From positions 1 through 64,000 of the forward strand of contig JASAND010030983.1 in assembly GCA_030248195.1 (NCBI GenBank): 64,000 bases of DNA, in the 5' to 3' direction. The DNA comes from Trissonchulus latispiculum (taxonomy: Eukaryota; Nematoda; Enoplea; Enoplida; Ironidae). This document shows positions 12,861 through 21,850 of this stretch, piece after piece (position 1 is the stretch's first letter; the number at the start of each line of letters is the position of its first letter). A program made the position numbers and the translations under genes. The notes below the pieces were generated by a model, which had not been told where the DNA came from, did not search any database, and saw nothing but the letters and a program-made list of their open reading frames with translations.

Positions 12861-13360
12861 GAATTCTTATATATTACTATTTTAAACATTACATTTTACA
12901 GTTTGAACATAGTTTTTAGATTAGCATTATTTGTTATGTGAAAATTATTACTTATGTTTCAGGTTCGCCATCTGTGGAGAAAATCATTGATAATTTGGTT
13001 ATTCTTTGTGATGAAATGGATCCCGCTCCAGTGGCAGACTACATGGTTGAACATCGGCGCATAACCCCGGATTATGGAGATATCATCAAGTCCGAAGCAA
13101 GATATGATGGAGTGTTTGATCTCCTACTGCGACTAAAGCGGAGCAAAGATATCGTGCCCCTGCTCCACGAGGCCTTGGTGAAGTCGAAGCAGTACAACTT
13201 GGCCAAACTATTCGAAGGAGGAACGAAGGAGAAAGGAGTCACGTGGAAGATTTACACAAAGAGCAAATATTTGCTTAGAGAAAGCCAGGGCACCTTCCCT
13301 ACGGTACAAGAATTTTATGGAAGATGTCAGATAGGTGTAGTCATACATGAGTTTAGATAA
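12769..13360 (+). CDS. CARD-like death-fold protein, two exons, cargo of Polinton 1
   Basis: Exon 1 is 12769-12787, a 19-nt coding exon inside the TIR that encodes MNSIET and ends ACCG|GTAAG. Exon 2 is 12963-13360 after a cttatgtttcag acceptor, and the join is in frame. The product is about 138 aa. Residues 10-85 follow the helix pattern of a CARD/death-fold domain: a leading IIDNLVILCDEM helix, VADYMVEHRRITPDYGDI, then LLLRLKRSKDIVPLLHEAL and an amphipathic QYNLAKLF end. The C-terminal 45 residues are unassigned. A poly(A) signal (aataaag) lies near 13424. In animals CARDs build apoptotic and innate immune complexes by homotypic binding, so a decoy or adaptor role in host defence is an inference. 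It could also be a DED or another death-fold subtype. The copy is open. Confidence 0.6.
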
Positions 13361-13440
13361 AGCGCGACTTACTACTCATGCCAATAGCTTAATCGGGGGA
13401 TTTAGTTGTGTTCAGTCAACTTGAATAAAGAAAAAGAGAA

Positions 13441-14130
13441 ATATATTATACTGCTAATGAAATAGCAGAAAAAACGTAAGATTAAATAAAAGCAAATAAT
13501 AATATTAAACAAAGTATCTATTTAAAAGTTTATGGCTAGTTGCCGACGTATATACCTGCTATCAATCTGCTTATAAGGATGGTTGCGATGTCCGCCTGAC
13601 ATTAGTAGTCTCTACTCACTAGCTGATATAACAACTAAAGTATAAAATAAAAAGTAAAGAGTGAGCCAGAATTGCAAATCTATTACAAAGCTATTACAAG
13701 GTGCTGAGGCAGTGCAGGAGATGTGAGTGTGTTGTGAATGGGATTGAAGTTTTAGCCGCAGTAAGTGTATAATTTGGCAGTTTAAAGTGAGAAATTAGTA
13801 CTCGCACATTAACTGAAGTAATGAATCTTTCGGCCCTAATCCCTTAGATTCATACTTCCGGAAATATGCGAATACAAATTAATATCTAGGATCGGAACCG
13901 AAAAACGTCATCAGAGGGATCCAGTGAAAGCGCATATATACACACATTTTTTCCAAATAAAAAATCAATGAATAAGCACTGGTTGGGCCAAGCCTCTGTG
14001 AGACCCGAATTTCGATTTCTTTTTTCAAAGTGATAATCGTTTTGTGAATTACTAATTTGTGCATATATAGTGAATATATAAAAGGTGCACCGTGATTCTT
14101 ACCAGCAGACTGTATACTAGAGTGATTGAC
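13441..14130. other. Polinton 1 interior, no gene seen
   Basis: AT-rich spacer between the CARD-like gene and the retroelement insertion. Nothing recognisable; the minus-strand open frame at 13879-14064 has no support. Confidence 0.4.
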
Positions 14131-14139
14131 AAGTGTTGG

Positions 14140-14345
14140 GTCAAGTATATGCTTGACCCGAATTCCGAAGTAACCAACTAATTGCCTGCGATATTTTGGT
14201 TAAAACTGGGTTCGAAATGAGTATAAAACAAGGCAATTATACTGAATTAGTAATTGAGGGCAAATACTTGCCCTGGTAATTATGACCATACGGGGCAAGC
14301 CCGTTAATTATGACCAAGCGGGTATCTTCATGATTGCCGAACGTA
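14140..14345. repeat. Hairpin cluster with TAATTATGAC linkers (retroelement terminal repeat relic)
   Basis: Three hairpins follow one another: GGGTCAAG..CTTGACCC near 14147, GGGCAAATACTTGCCC near 14259, and CGGGGCAAGCCCG near 14296. The last two are each followed by TAATTATGAC. The same arrangement of hairpin, TAATTATG(A/T)C, hairpin, TAATTATGAC occurs in the 3' repeats at 16361-17366. This suggests a related end marking the left edge of the retroelement insertion. Confidence 0.5.
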
Positions 14346-14775
14346 TATTATCCCGTTTAATTGCGTGAATTTTTGATACCGGTGAGAACAAAAAGTTTAC
14401 CTCATTAATTATTACGATGCACAGTTAAAACATGTTTAAACGAAAAGCTAGAATTTACGATTAAACGATACAGAATCATCCGAAATACTAATTATAAATA
14501 TGTGGAAACGTGGCGTTATCTTAAATAAATCGAATAGAGATAAAATATTATAATATTCCCATTTCATCAATAGAAGTCACATCCATTTGATAGAATTCAA
14601 CAACACAAATTAACATTATTTACTGTTAGTATAAACAAGGTTACCCATATCAGCAATACAGGGTTACAAAAGCTGAAGTAGGATTAGCGACACATTAGTC
14701 TATTCCTTATGTTAGTATTAATCCCGATGTATATATAGATATTATAAATTGTCTATTTGTGACGTCAAAATCATA
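14346..14775. other. 3' flank of the RRM gene, no gene seen
   Basis: AT-rich sequence downstream (on the minus strand) of the RRM gene. No recognisable feature. Confidence 0.4.
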
Positions 14776-15048
14776 TTAAATGGCGACTGTAGGAATAGGA
14801 GTGGCTTTGCTAGACTCTCCCTGTGAAGAAGTGGCTGCCTCGCTGTCCATGGTCGAGTCATTTGGGCCGGACTTAGAATCGTTAGGATCTGGATTTGTGC
14901 CGGGTCTGATAGGTTCCAGAATCGCTTCATCGAAAGATTTGTATTTCCTCGAGAACGGAGTGACTAGCGCCGCGAATTCAGGAGGGAGGTCCTCTGCACT
15001 ATATCTATTTCCTCTGTATATCATCCCGGGCTTAAGATACATACCACA
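14776..15048 (-). CDS. L1-ORF1p-like RRM protein, last exon
   Basis: The exon follows the minus-strand acceptor tttctttatag at 15049 and ends in a TAA at 14776. It opens CGMYLKPGMIYRG, then SAEDLPPEF, and finishes with a Ser/Thr/Pro-rich acidic tail. The phase is 0, as required by the preceding exon at 15406. In ORF1p-like proteins the RRM is followed by a small C-terminal domain ending in a hydrophobic-Gly-x-Tyr motif and a Leu-Pro pair. The start of this exon resembles that pattern, but the match is loose. Confidence 0.5.
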   Translation of the reverse strand, partial: CGMYLKPGMIYRGNRYSAEDLPPEFAALVTPFSRKYKSFDEAILEPIRPGTNPDPNDSKSGPNDSTMDSEAATSSQGESSKATPIPTVAI

Positions 15049-15405
15049 CTATAAAGAAATAAATTAAAATAAAGTAATAGCAAATCAATAATCAAAGGCA
15101 AACAGAAATGGAGTAAATCAGAGAGTACCGAAGCAAAAAATCAATAACTAACGTAAAAATTAAAATATTACAGATTCGAAAGAAAGCTAGAGATAATAAA
15201 TTCAAGAACATAGTACGTTGAACGAATAAACTAGATAAGTCCCCAATTCCATGTTGGTTATAGGCAATAGACGATCTTATATTAATAAATGAAGATCATT
15301 TAGTGCCTTAATACCATATATATATTATTATGTATACATTCTGTTATCAAGCGTATACGTGAGTTGCACTGACTAACGGATTAATAAGTAGCAATTAACA
15401 TTTAC

Positions 15406-16120
15406 CAGAATTTTAACTTCCGACTTGTTGCATAAATTAGCGGAAACTGCTTTTGAACGGACGAACTCTAGATAACGTGATTCAGCCTCAAAAATTGGGG
15501 CAAGCTGTTTTCTTAGAATCACAGGCTTCTTATCTTTGCCCTTCCTTTCATTATTGAACAATTTAAGACGCGTTGCATTGCTAATGCAGTACGACTTAAA
15601 TTCCTGATTGTAAAACGCTACAATCAGTCGGTGTTTCGACGATTGCCCAAGCCAGTGTGCGGTTTCGATGTCATTCGATGTGAGCTTGTAGTCATCAGAG
15701 ACGAAGATATGCTCATTGAGGAATGACACTACGATATCCTTCAGTTTTGGACGGGCAGTTTCGTTGGTGAGATCGAAATTATCAATGATCATGTTCCTGA
15801 TTCTGCTGTGCGTCCCTTCCATCGCCATGGTAACTGACAAATCATTAGTCTGTCTAGTTTGCTCAGCCAAACAGTACTCGATGTCTCTGATCTTTGCCAA
15901 GACATCTCTAATATTTGGAGATTGATTTCCCATTGCAGTATGGTTTCCTTCGCCGTTGACATCAGTAGGGTTACCGGGAATCCTAACTGTGTTGGAACCT
16001 AGGTATCCACCGCCAAGACTGGAAGTCAAACTAGGAATACCAGAGACGAGTTGTCGGGAATTACTACTCTGGTTCTGGCCGCGAGATAACGAACGAGAGG
16101 TAGATCGACGATCATCCGAT
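15406..16120 (-). CDS. L1-ORF1p-like RRM protein, main exon
   Basis: Bounded by a minus-strand acceptor tctaatttcag (before 16120) and a CTG|GTAAATG donor at 15405. The reading frame stays open upstream to 16221, but the strong acceptor suggests an earlier exon I could not find. An Arg/Ser-rich N-terminal stretch is followed by a probable coiled coil (IRDVLAKIRDIEYCLAEQ) and then an RRM-like domain. The domain includes NDIETAHWLGQSSKHRLIVAF, the order seen in L1 ORF1p and related nucleic-acid chaperones (a helix with AHWLG, then a strand with LIVAF). It lies between two blocks of retroelement terminal repeats, so it may be an ORF1 of the Penelope-like element or of a tandem copy. Alternatively it is unrelated retroelement debris. 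Confidence 0.55.
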
Positions 16121-16360
16121 CTGAAATTAGAAAATGCGGAACTTATGAGTTCAAAGCCACTGGTATTCAAAGCCACTGGTATATGGTAGTGCAATGAGAT
16201 TGTTGTAGTGCAATAAGACATAGAGTAGGTGATTTGGTAGGTTCATATTTGGCGAACATTTATGTTAAGATGACCCTGAAAAGTGCTATGAATGATGTGT
16301 GTTGTGTTGGTGTAGTATACTGTGGGGTCATGTGTGCTTGCAAGGTTTAATTTGGAATAA

Positions 16361-16648
16361 GAAGAGAAATAGGGAGTTAATCCTCGTTATCGGAGGATCT
16401 GTAATTATGTCTAAGGCATGATAGCCTTTAATTATGACGTGAGGATTTTTATGTTAGTTGTCATAGTATGATTTATATGTTTGATTATAAGGGGCTTGTC
16501 CTCGTAAAACGAAGCACATATAACTGTGTCGAAGGCTAGTTAGCCTTTAATTATGACGGTAGCTTAGGATTATTGTTGTGATGATGGAATTTACGTTATC
16601 TGGCTGATGTGTATTGTTTCATTAAACTTTTTGGTAATTCAAGAATTG
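16361..16648 (-). repeat. Direct repeat unit 1: duplicated 3' end of the Penelope-like element
   Basis: A 288-bp unit that includes the last ~18 codons of the reverse transcriptase frame (minus strand, ending SQIT-stop) plus 3' UTR. It is repeated directly at 16671-17366. It holds paired hairpins (CCTCGTTATCGGAGG, AGGCATGATAGCCT, AGGCTAGTTAGCCT) linked by TAATTATGAC words. Tandem partial copies and terminal duplications are usual for Penelope-like elements. Confidence 0.8.
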
Positions 16649-16670
16649 TGGATTGTGGATTTGAAGTGAG

Positions 16671-17366
16671 AAGAAAATAGGGAAATAATCCTCGATATCG
16701 GAGGATCTTTAATTATGTCTAAGGCATGTTAGCCTTTAATTATGACGTGAGGATTTTTATGTCAGTGGTCATAGTATGATTTATTTGTTGGATTATAAGG
16801 GGCTAGTCCTCGTAAAACGAAGGACATATAACTATGTCTAAGGCCAGGCGCGTAGCCAGGGGGGGGAATGGGGGGAATTCCCCCCCGAAATGGTGTTGCC
16901 CCCCAGAAATTTTTTCCTGCCACGTGTGTAAACGCCTATTTTTCAAAAAATTTTCGCGCCTTCGGCGCGAAATATGTGTATTATACCATTATAATACGTG
17001 TTTCGCACTAAAAAATGAGTACAAATTACCCTATTTAATCTACTTTGACCACCTTCTGCATTATTTAGGTGCATAAACAAGCACTGTGCCTTAAATATTA
17101 TTGTAATTTCAACGAATGCTCTGTAAAAATTCCACGAAGGTCGCGAAATAGAAAAATTTCTCAGCTTCTGGGGGACTCCGCCTCCCAGACCCCCCGAAAA
17201 AATTTGGCATTCCCCCCTCCGAAATTTTTTTCTGGCTACGCTAGTGTCTAAGGCTAGTTAGCCTTTAATTGTGACGGTAGCTTAGGGTTATTGTTATGAT
17301 GATGGAATTTACGTTATCTGGCTGATGTGTATTGTTTCATTAAACTTTTTGGTAATCCAAGAATTT
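16671..17366 (-). repeat. Direct repeat unit 2, carrying a nested MITE
   Basis: Same unit as 16361-16648, about 286 bp once the 401-bp MITE and its 9-bp duplication are subtracted. It runs into the intact reverse transcriptase frame, so it is the native 3' end of the element. Confidence 0.8.
16845..17245. mobile_element. hAT-like MITE inserted in retroelement repeat unit 2
   Basis: The ends are CAGGCGCGTAGCCAG at the left and CTGGCTACGCTAGT at the right, sharing the inverted core GCGTAGCCAG. GTCTAAGGC flanks both sides (16836-16844 and 17246-17254). That is nine bases, compatible with an 8-bp hAT duplication plus one chance base. The interior has G and C homopolymers and no gene. It is a third level of nesting: MITE in Penelope-like element in Polinton. 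Confidence 0.85.
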
Positions 17367-19609
17367 TTTAAAAAAGTTGTATTGAATGTGTTTTTGAAAA
17401 ACTTATTTGAATATCCTCTTTCTAGTAGTACTTCTCTAAGATCTTTCAGTTGTGCTATAAAGAATTCGCGGGTGCTGCAGATAGTAGCCGCTCTAGTGAT
17501 TTGGTTTTCTATCATATTTTTGAAAACTGAGTTGGAAATGTTAGTGGATGGAGGTGGAAATCTGTTTATCTTGAAGTTGAATTCTTTTCTTTTATCGTAT
17601 ATATCGGTTTCAAAAGTGTAGTTATTTAGACGAATTTTTAGATCCAGTACATTGGCGTTGGTGGTATCTATATTTACTTTGTTAAGCTCTAACTCAGGAG
17701 GATATATGCCCTTAATGATGTAATCAAAAATGTTTTTATCATTAAAGGTAGTCATGTCATCTATGTATCTTCGTATGTACGCTAATAGTTCGGTTCTAGC
17801 AGTATTCTTTTCATTTAGTATGAAGTTGTATTCAAAATGGTGTAGAGTAATATTTGCTATAGTTGGAGCCGAATTCGTACCCATTGGGATTCCGATTTGT
17901 TGTTTAAAAATTTTATCTCCTATGATAAAGTAAGTGTTGTCAATAAGACATCTATTCATGTCTATTACATCGTAATAATCGAGTGTGGGGTATTTGGGTT
18001 CACCATTTCCCCAGTACACTTTATTGTATCTGAGGTGTAATTTGGTGTGTAACGTATCTTTAACTAATTCTGAAACGGCTTGATTAATTGTTGTGTGTTC
18101 TAATTTGGTATATAAGGTTGTAAAATCGTATGTATTTACTGACTCGGCAGAATGTGTTTTGTTAAGATAATTGATAGTGTCTAGTATAGGTTTATTGTTA
18201 TCAATTACCCAGAAGGGGTTACATTTATATTTGTGAGCGTAGATATTACAAATTTTCTTTCTTTTGTAAAAGAGTAATTTCAAGATTTTATCCAGAGTTT
18301 GGGATAGATGTTTAGTAGGTGCATACTTGCTAGCGATAATTGTTCTGAATTTAATAGGGGTCTTATGAAATTTAGGTATAATATACATAAAAGGTAAGCT
18401 GAAAGGGGTAGGTGGACATTTTATTTTATCGTTTATGGTTTTAATGTTGTTTATTATATCGGATTCGGTCTTGTTGTTTATTTCAATATATGTGTTGTTG
18501 TTATTGGTATTATCGACTAAACCTACTTCTTTTAGAATAGAATATATGTAAAATTGTTTACAGATCATAGAAAAATTTTGAGGAGCTTTATCTGTTAAAG
18601 TAAAAACGAATTGTTCGTGTAAGGTACTAATGTTTGTTTTAAATTCTGTAATGCGAATATTGGGAGAAATTTTATGACATAATGGAAGGTTTTTGAAATT
18701 TTCTTTTACCTTTTCACTTACCTGAACTGCCCATTCTCTTAGTTTGTCGATATCCCATTTATATTTTCGATTTAGTTTATTTACGTATTGAATTAAAGAT
18801 TGATCAATTGCTTTCTGTGAGCAATTGATGTCCTTAGTGACGGGTAGTCTGTATTTTGGACCATAGTTTAATAGTTGTTTTACCTGAATGTCGGTTATTA
18901 TATCGAAATTGGAAGTTATAATGTGTTTATGATGTTGATCTTTGTAAATGGAGGTGTTACAATTGCAAGTAAAACCATATTTGTGGTAATCGTCCAAAAA
19001 TTCTTTGCAGTTTAATTTGGTGATTACTTGTCGATAGTTTAAAATCAATGTGGATATAGGCTTATCATATGAAAAGAATACGCGGGGATTCCCCGCGTTA
19101 GTCTTAGTTTTGGGATATGGGCATTTGTCTTTACAAGATTCAAATATCGTGTTGATTTTTATTTGGTCTAATTGTTTACTGTGAAAAGGAATGATAATGT
19201 GCTCTCTATTTTTTGTTTTTGAAGTGTTTTGTGAGAATTTAAGTTCAGTTCTGAATTCTGTAATGTCCTTGATGAAATCATAAAGGACGTGGTTTTTGTA
19301 GTTTTCGTTGAGGATTGCAATAGCTTTTATTCCATTCCAGTTGACTGTATTTAATAAATGGAATATTTCTTTTTTGGGGAGAGTGTATAGGGTATTTAGT
19401 ATATTCGGAGTTAATTGATTATTAGTTTTATTTTTACGGTTGGTGCGTTCTTTCTTGTGACCTGTTTTTGAGTCATTTGGTATTAATAAATTGCGAAGTA
19501 CGGAGGTTTTAGGATTTTCTCCATACAATAAGTCATTTAACCCATAGGGGTATTTAGTTTTTAATTGTTTTATCCAATATTTTTCTTTCTCGACGAAATT
19601 TTGTGTCAA
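17309..19609 (-). CDS. Penelope-like element reverse transcriptase
   Basis: A ~766-residue open frame with Penelope-type reverse transcriptase motifs: TYDFTTLYTKLEH (the motif-A region), IGIPMGTNSAPTIANI, and the catalytic RRYIDDM box. Lys-rich, AT-biased sequence throughout. The frame starts with the tail of the GIY-YIG linker (EKYWIKQLKTKYPYGLN), which normally joins endonuclease and polymerase in one protein. Here the endonuclease lies upstream in another frame (19554-20180), so the copy is broken by a small indel near 19600. The frame stays open to the stop at 17309, inside the repeated 3' end. Confidence 0.88.
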   Translation of the reverse strand: MTQNFVEKEKYWIKQLKTKYPYGLNDLLYGENPKTSVLRNLLIPNDSKTGHKKERTNRKNKTNNQLTPNILNTLYTLPKKEIFHLLNTVNWNGIKAIAILNENYKNHVLYDFIKDITEFRTELKFSQNTSKTKNREHIIIPFHSKQLDQIKINTIFESCKDKCPYPKTKTNAGNPRVFFSYDKPISTLILNYRQVITKLNCKEFLDDYHKYGFTCNCNTSIYKDQHHKHIITSNFDIITDIQVKQLLNYGPKYRLPVTKDINCSQKAIDQSLIQYVNKLNRKYKWDIDKLREWAVQVSEKVKENFKNLPLCHKISPNIRITEFKTNISTLHEQFVFTLTDKAPQNFSMICKQFYIYSILKEVGLVDNTNNNNTYIEINNKTESDIINNIKTINDKIKCPPTPFSLPFMYIIPKFHKTPIKFRTIIASKYAPTKHLSQTLDKILKLLFYKRKKICNIYAHKYKCNPFWVIDNNKPILDTINYLNKTHSAESVNTYDFTTLYTKLEHTTINQAVSELVKDTLHTKLHLRYNKVYWGNGEPKYPTLDYYDVIDMNRCLIDNTYFIIGDKIFKQQIGIPMGTNSAPTIANITLHHFEYNFILNEKNTARTELLAYIRRYIDDMTTFNDKNIFDYIIKGIYPPELELNKVNIDTTNANVLDLKIRLNNYTFETDIYDKRKEFNFKINRFPPPSTNISNSVFKNMIENQITRAATICSTREFFIAQLKDLREVLLERGYSNKFFKNTFNTTFLKNSWITKKFNETIHISQIT

Positions 19610-20180
19610 TTTCCTTTGATTCGTTTTTTGGTAAAATTTCTATAATCTGGACGGAAAAAGATTTGCAAGTTCCCATATTAAAGTGTATTGCCAATCGTTT
19701 GCAACTGGCTTTTTGTGTATTCTTTAAGCTGTTTCTATGTTCGGATATACGTTTCGAAAATTGTCTTCCTGTTTCCCCAACATACTGCATGCCACATTGG
19801 TCGCATGTTATGAGATATATAACATTGTGACTTCTACAAGATGCTGTCATTACTATAGCAGGTGAAGTGATATCGAATTCTCTTCTATTATACTGACTGT
19901 GTACCGTGCTACCTTCTATAAAATGCAAACAGCATTTACAATTTCTCTGTAAACATTTGACACCTGTAGTTTTTGTGGAATTAATGAATTTGTAATTATT
20001 GTTAGAGTGATTAGTAGCGGTATCGATGTTCCCAGAGTCGACGTCATAAGGGTCGCCGAGGTCCAAATCCGGAATCCACCTGTTGGGGCATGTATCCTCC
20101 TCCCCTGCTACGGAGCCCCCGGAGGCATTATTCATATAGTGACTTGCCATAAAGAAAGAAGAAGAAAACGCAGGTTCCAT
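19554..20180 (-). CDS. Penelope-like element N-terminal GIY-YIG endonuclease (frameshifted from the RT)
   Basis: About 208 residues starting at the ATG at 20180. After an acidic leader comes a Cys cluster (CLQRNCKCC). The GIY-YIG core follows: VIYLITCDQCGMQYVGET, Arg in SKRISEH, and a CKRLAIHF segment. GIY-YIG ahead of the reverse transcriptase, with a CxC-type cysteine motif, is the permuted order described for Naiad and Chlamys Penelope-like elements. In classical Penelope the domain is C-terminal. The frame leaves the reverse transcriptase frame in an A-rich run near 19600 and stops at 19554. This looks like a one- or two-base indel in a once continuous protein. Confidence 0.85.
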   Translation of the reverse strand: MEPAFSSSFFMASHYMNNASGGSVAGEEDTCPNRWIPDLDLGDPYDVDSGNIDTATNHSNNNYKFINSTKTTGVKCLQRNCKCCLHFIEGSTVHSQYNRREFDITSPAIVMTASCRSHNVIYLITCDQCGMQYVGETGRQFSKRISEHRNSLKNTQKASCKRLAIHFNMGTCKSFSVQIIEILPKNESKEIDTKFRRERKILDKTIKN

Positions 20181-20199
20181 GTGAACATATCCAATCCAT

Positions 20200-20797
20200 A
20201 GTCTGAAATCGTGGGTGTGTCGACTCTGGGGGAATATCTATCTACTAAATTAGTAGTAGGTGTCATGCAATATTAAATGTGAGTAGAATAGTGCTGGAGT
20301 AAAGAAAATTAGTGCGGGAGTAAAGAAGAACTTACATACATTCACATTAACGAATTAATTCATTATAAATAAACGATTTAAATCATTGCTTAATCATTTC
20401 TGCATATAGTTGTAATGCAGTTAAAAGTACAATTTCATATACGAAAGATTTAATAAATGAATTTAAAGGCACAGTACAAGCAGCGAGACTGGACGCAGCG
20501 ATGGCCCTTGGACCCTTGGGATGTGACAACCGTGCCGTCGTATTCATCGAATGGATTGGAAATTCTATGGTGAAACAATGGAATGTGCCGGAATGGTTCG
20601 TATCCCCATGGAATCACCAAGACTGTAAAGACCACTAATATTAACACACTATTAACACTAAAGACACTATTGACAATTACATGCTAATGTACAGTAAACC
20701 ATTGACTATTATTATTTGCATAGTCACTGTAAAAATGTTGCATACAGTAAACGAAATGTTACGGATAACATTAGTTGCACTGTAGGTAGGTAGGCAG
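20200..20797. other. Retroelement 5' flank and Polinton 1 spacer, no secure gene
   Basis: Presumed junction between the 5' end of the Penelope-like element and Polinton 1; no target duplication could be fixed. A minus-strand frame at 20450-20647 begins with a hydrophobic stretch but has no ATG, so it is not called. Confidence 0.4.
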
Positions 20798-21178
20798 TTA
20801 GCCATGAAAAAACGGATTTTTAAGCATTTCTGCTTCTAGCCTGTCTAGCATATTGTAGATAGGTTGAATACTTCTGCGATATCCTTTGTACCCACGTAGG
20901 TCCCTCATCTTATCCCTGACTGCATCAATTTCGTAGATATGAGGTCTTGGTGGTAATCCGCATTCACGTCTGATGAGATGTTCGTCGCCGTGACATAACG
21001 TACCGTAGGCTTTACGAGACACCTCCTCAGTACGTGGGTCAGGACATTGTGAACTTGTCCAGGTCTTACTGCCTATAATCATGACGGCTACATAATGGCC
21101 GGTAATCTCAATGCGAATAGGCGGGCTTTGGCGCAGGGCCTTTTGCAACAGTTCGTTCAACAGGCTTCGCGCAGACAT
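20798..21178 (-). CDS. Unknown protein downstream of the TBP-like gene
   Basis: 126 residues with an ATG at 21178, only 6 bp after the stop of the TBP-like gene, so the two are probably co-transcribed. I do not recognise a family. Visible features are an N-terminal amphipathic helix (SLLNELLQKAL), a hydrophobic strand HYVAVMIIG, three cysteines, a basic middle and a C-terminal helix (LDRLEAEML). The position next to a transcription-factor-like gene suggests a partner role, but that is inference only. Polinton 2 has no counterpart. Confidence 0.6.
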   Translation of the reverse strand: MSARSLLNELLQKALRQSPPIRIEITGHYVAVMIIGSKTWTSSQCPDPRTEEVSRKAYGTLCHGDEHLIRRECGLPPRPHIYEIDAVRDKMRDLRGYKGYRRSIQPIYNMLDRLEAEMLKNPFFHG

Positions 21179-21184
21179 GATGCA

Positions 21185-21679
21185 CTAATGAAGTTTAAAC
21201 CTTATCACCTTCTTATTAACTAAAGACCTTGCATCTGATAGGGCAGACTCACTCCGAGCGCCAGTTAATATGACCTTGCCAGTGTGGAAGATAAGTGCAG
21301 TAACCCCGGCAATCTTACACGTGAGACCATTAAATAGCTCTGGTTCATAGTAAACTTGATGGGTATGCCTGATACCTTCATATAAATTCCTTAGGTCTAT
21401 ATACCTGCCAAGTGAGAAGGATCCCACCAGGTTCACCACTTCGCCTTCGCGAAGAATACCGACATTAAGTGCGCCTGCAAGTTGACGAATACACTGTTTA
21501 GCTCGTTCGATTGATTTACATCCGAGACAAACAAAACTACCACTCGTGAACAGTTGGAAAGTTGCCTCCTCGTGTTTCAGACTACCGCCAATAAATCCAC
21601 GATAGAGTCTAATGTTAGGAATGTTCGTTAGGTGAAGTTCCCTGTCAAAGCGTCCACTGAGAACAACATTAACAATCAT
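21185..21679 (-). CDS. TATA-binding-protein-like protein encoded by Polinton 1
   Basis: 164 residues from the ATG at 21679. Two imperfect repeats match the saddle of TBP. Repeat 2 is clear: VVNLVGSF, then YEPELFNGLTCKI, then TALIFHTGKVILTGARS and a closing helix. These are the N-x-V strand, the YEPE-L-F-PGL turn and the L-I-F-x-S/T-GK-x-x-x-TGA/C core of TBP repeat 2. Repeat 1 is diverged but keeps the order VNVVLSG, then FQLFTSGSFVCLGCKS. The length fits a bare TBP core (about 180 aa) without the N-terminal tail. TBP binds TATA DNA and nucleates transcription preinitiation complexes, so a role in selecting the element's own promoters is inferred. The frame is intact while neighbouring capsid genes are broken. 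Confidence 0.72.
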   Translation of the reverse strand: MIVNVVLSGRFDRELHLTNIPNIRLYRGFIGGSLKHEEATFQLFTSGSFVCLGCKSIERAKQCIRQLAGALNVGILREGEVVNLVGSFSLGRYIDLRNLYEGIRHTHQVYYEPELFNGLTCKIAGVTALIFHTGKVILTGARSESALSDARSLVNKKVIRFKLH

Positions 21680-21850
21680 TGTTATCCCCTTGGTATCCTC
21701 GCCCTCACTTATTAATGTGGAACACTAAGGTATCTCCCCACGTCTATAAAAAGCATGGTAGTAGGGCTAATACAAAAACGGCATCTAAGTTCTATGGTAA
21801 TAAGAAGCGAATAGAGGTACTGTTAAAGTGCGCCGTACAAGATCCTGACT

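Noticed and set aside
13905..13925. Possible hammerhead core CTGATGA on the minus strand
   Set aside because: No GAAA or matching stems at the required spacing.
20450..20647. Minus-strand frame with hydrophobic start, possible secreted protein
   Set aside because: No ATG (it begins with GTG) and no upstream exon found.
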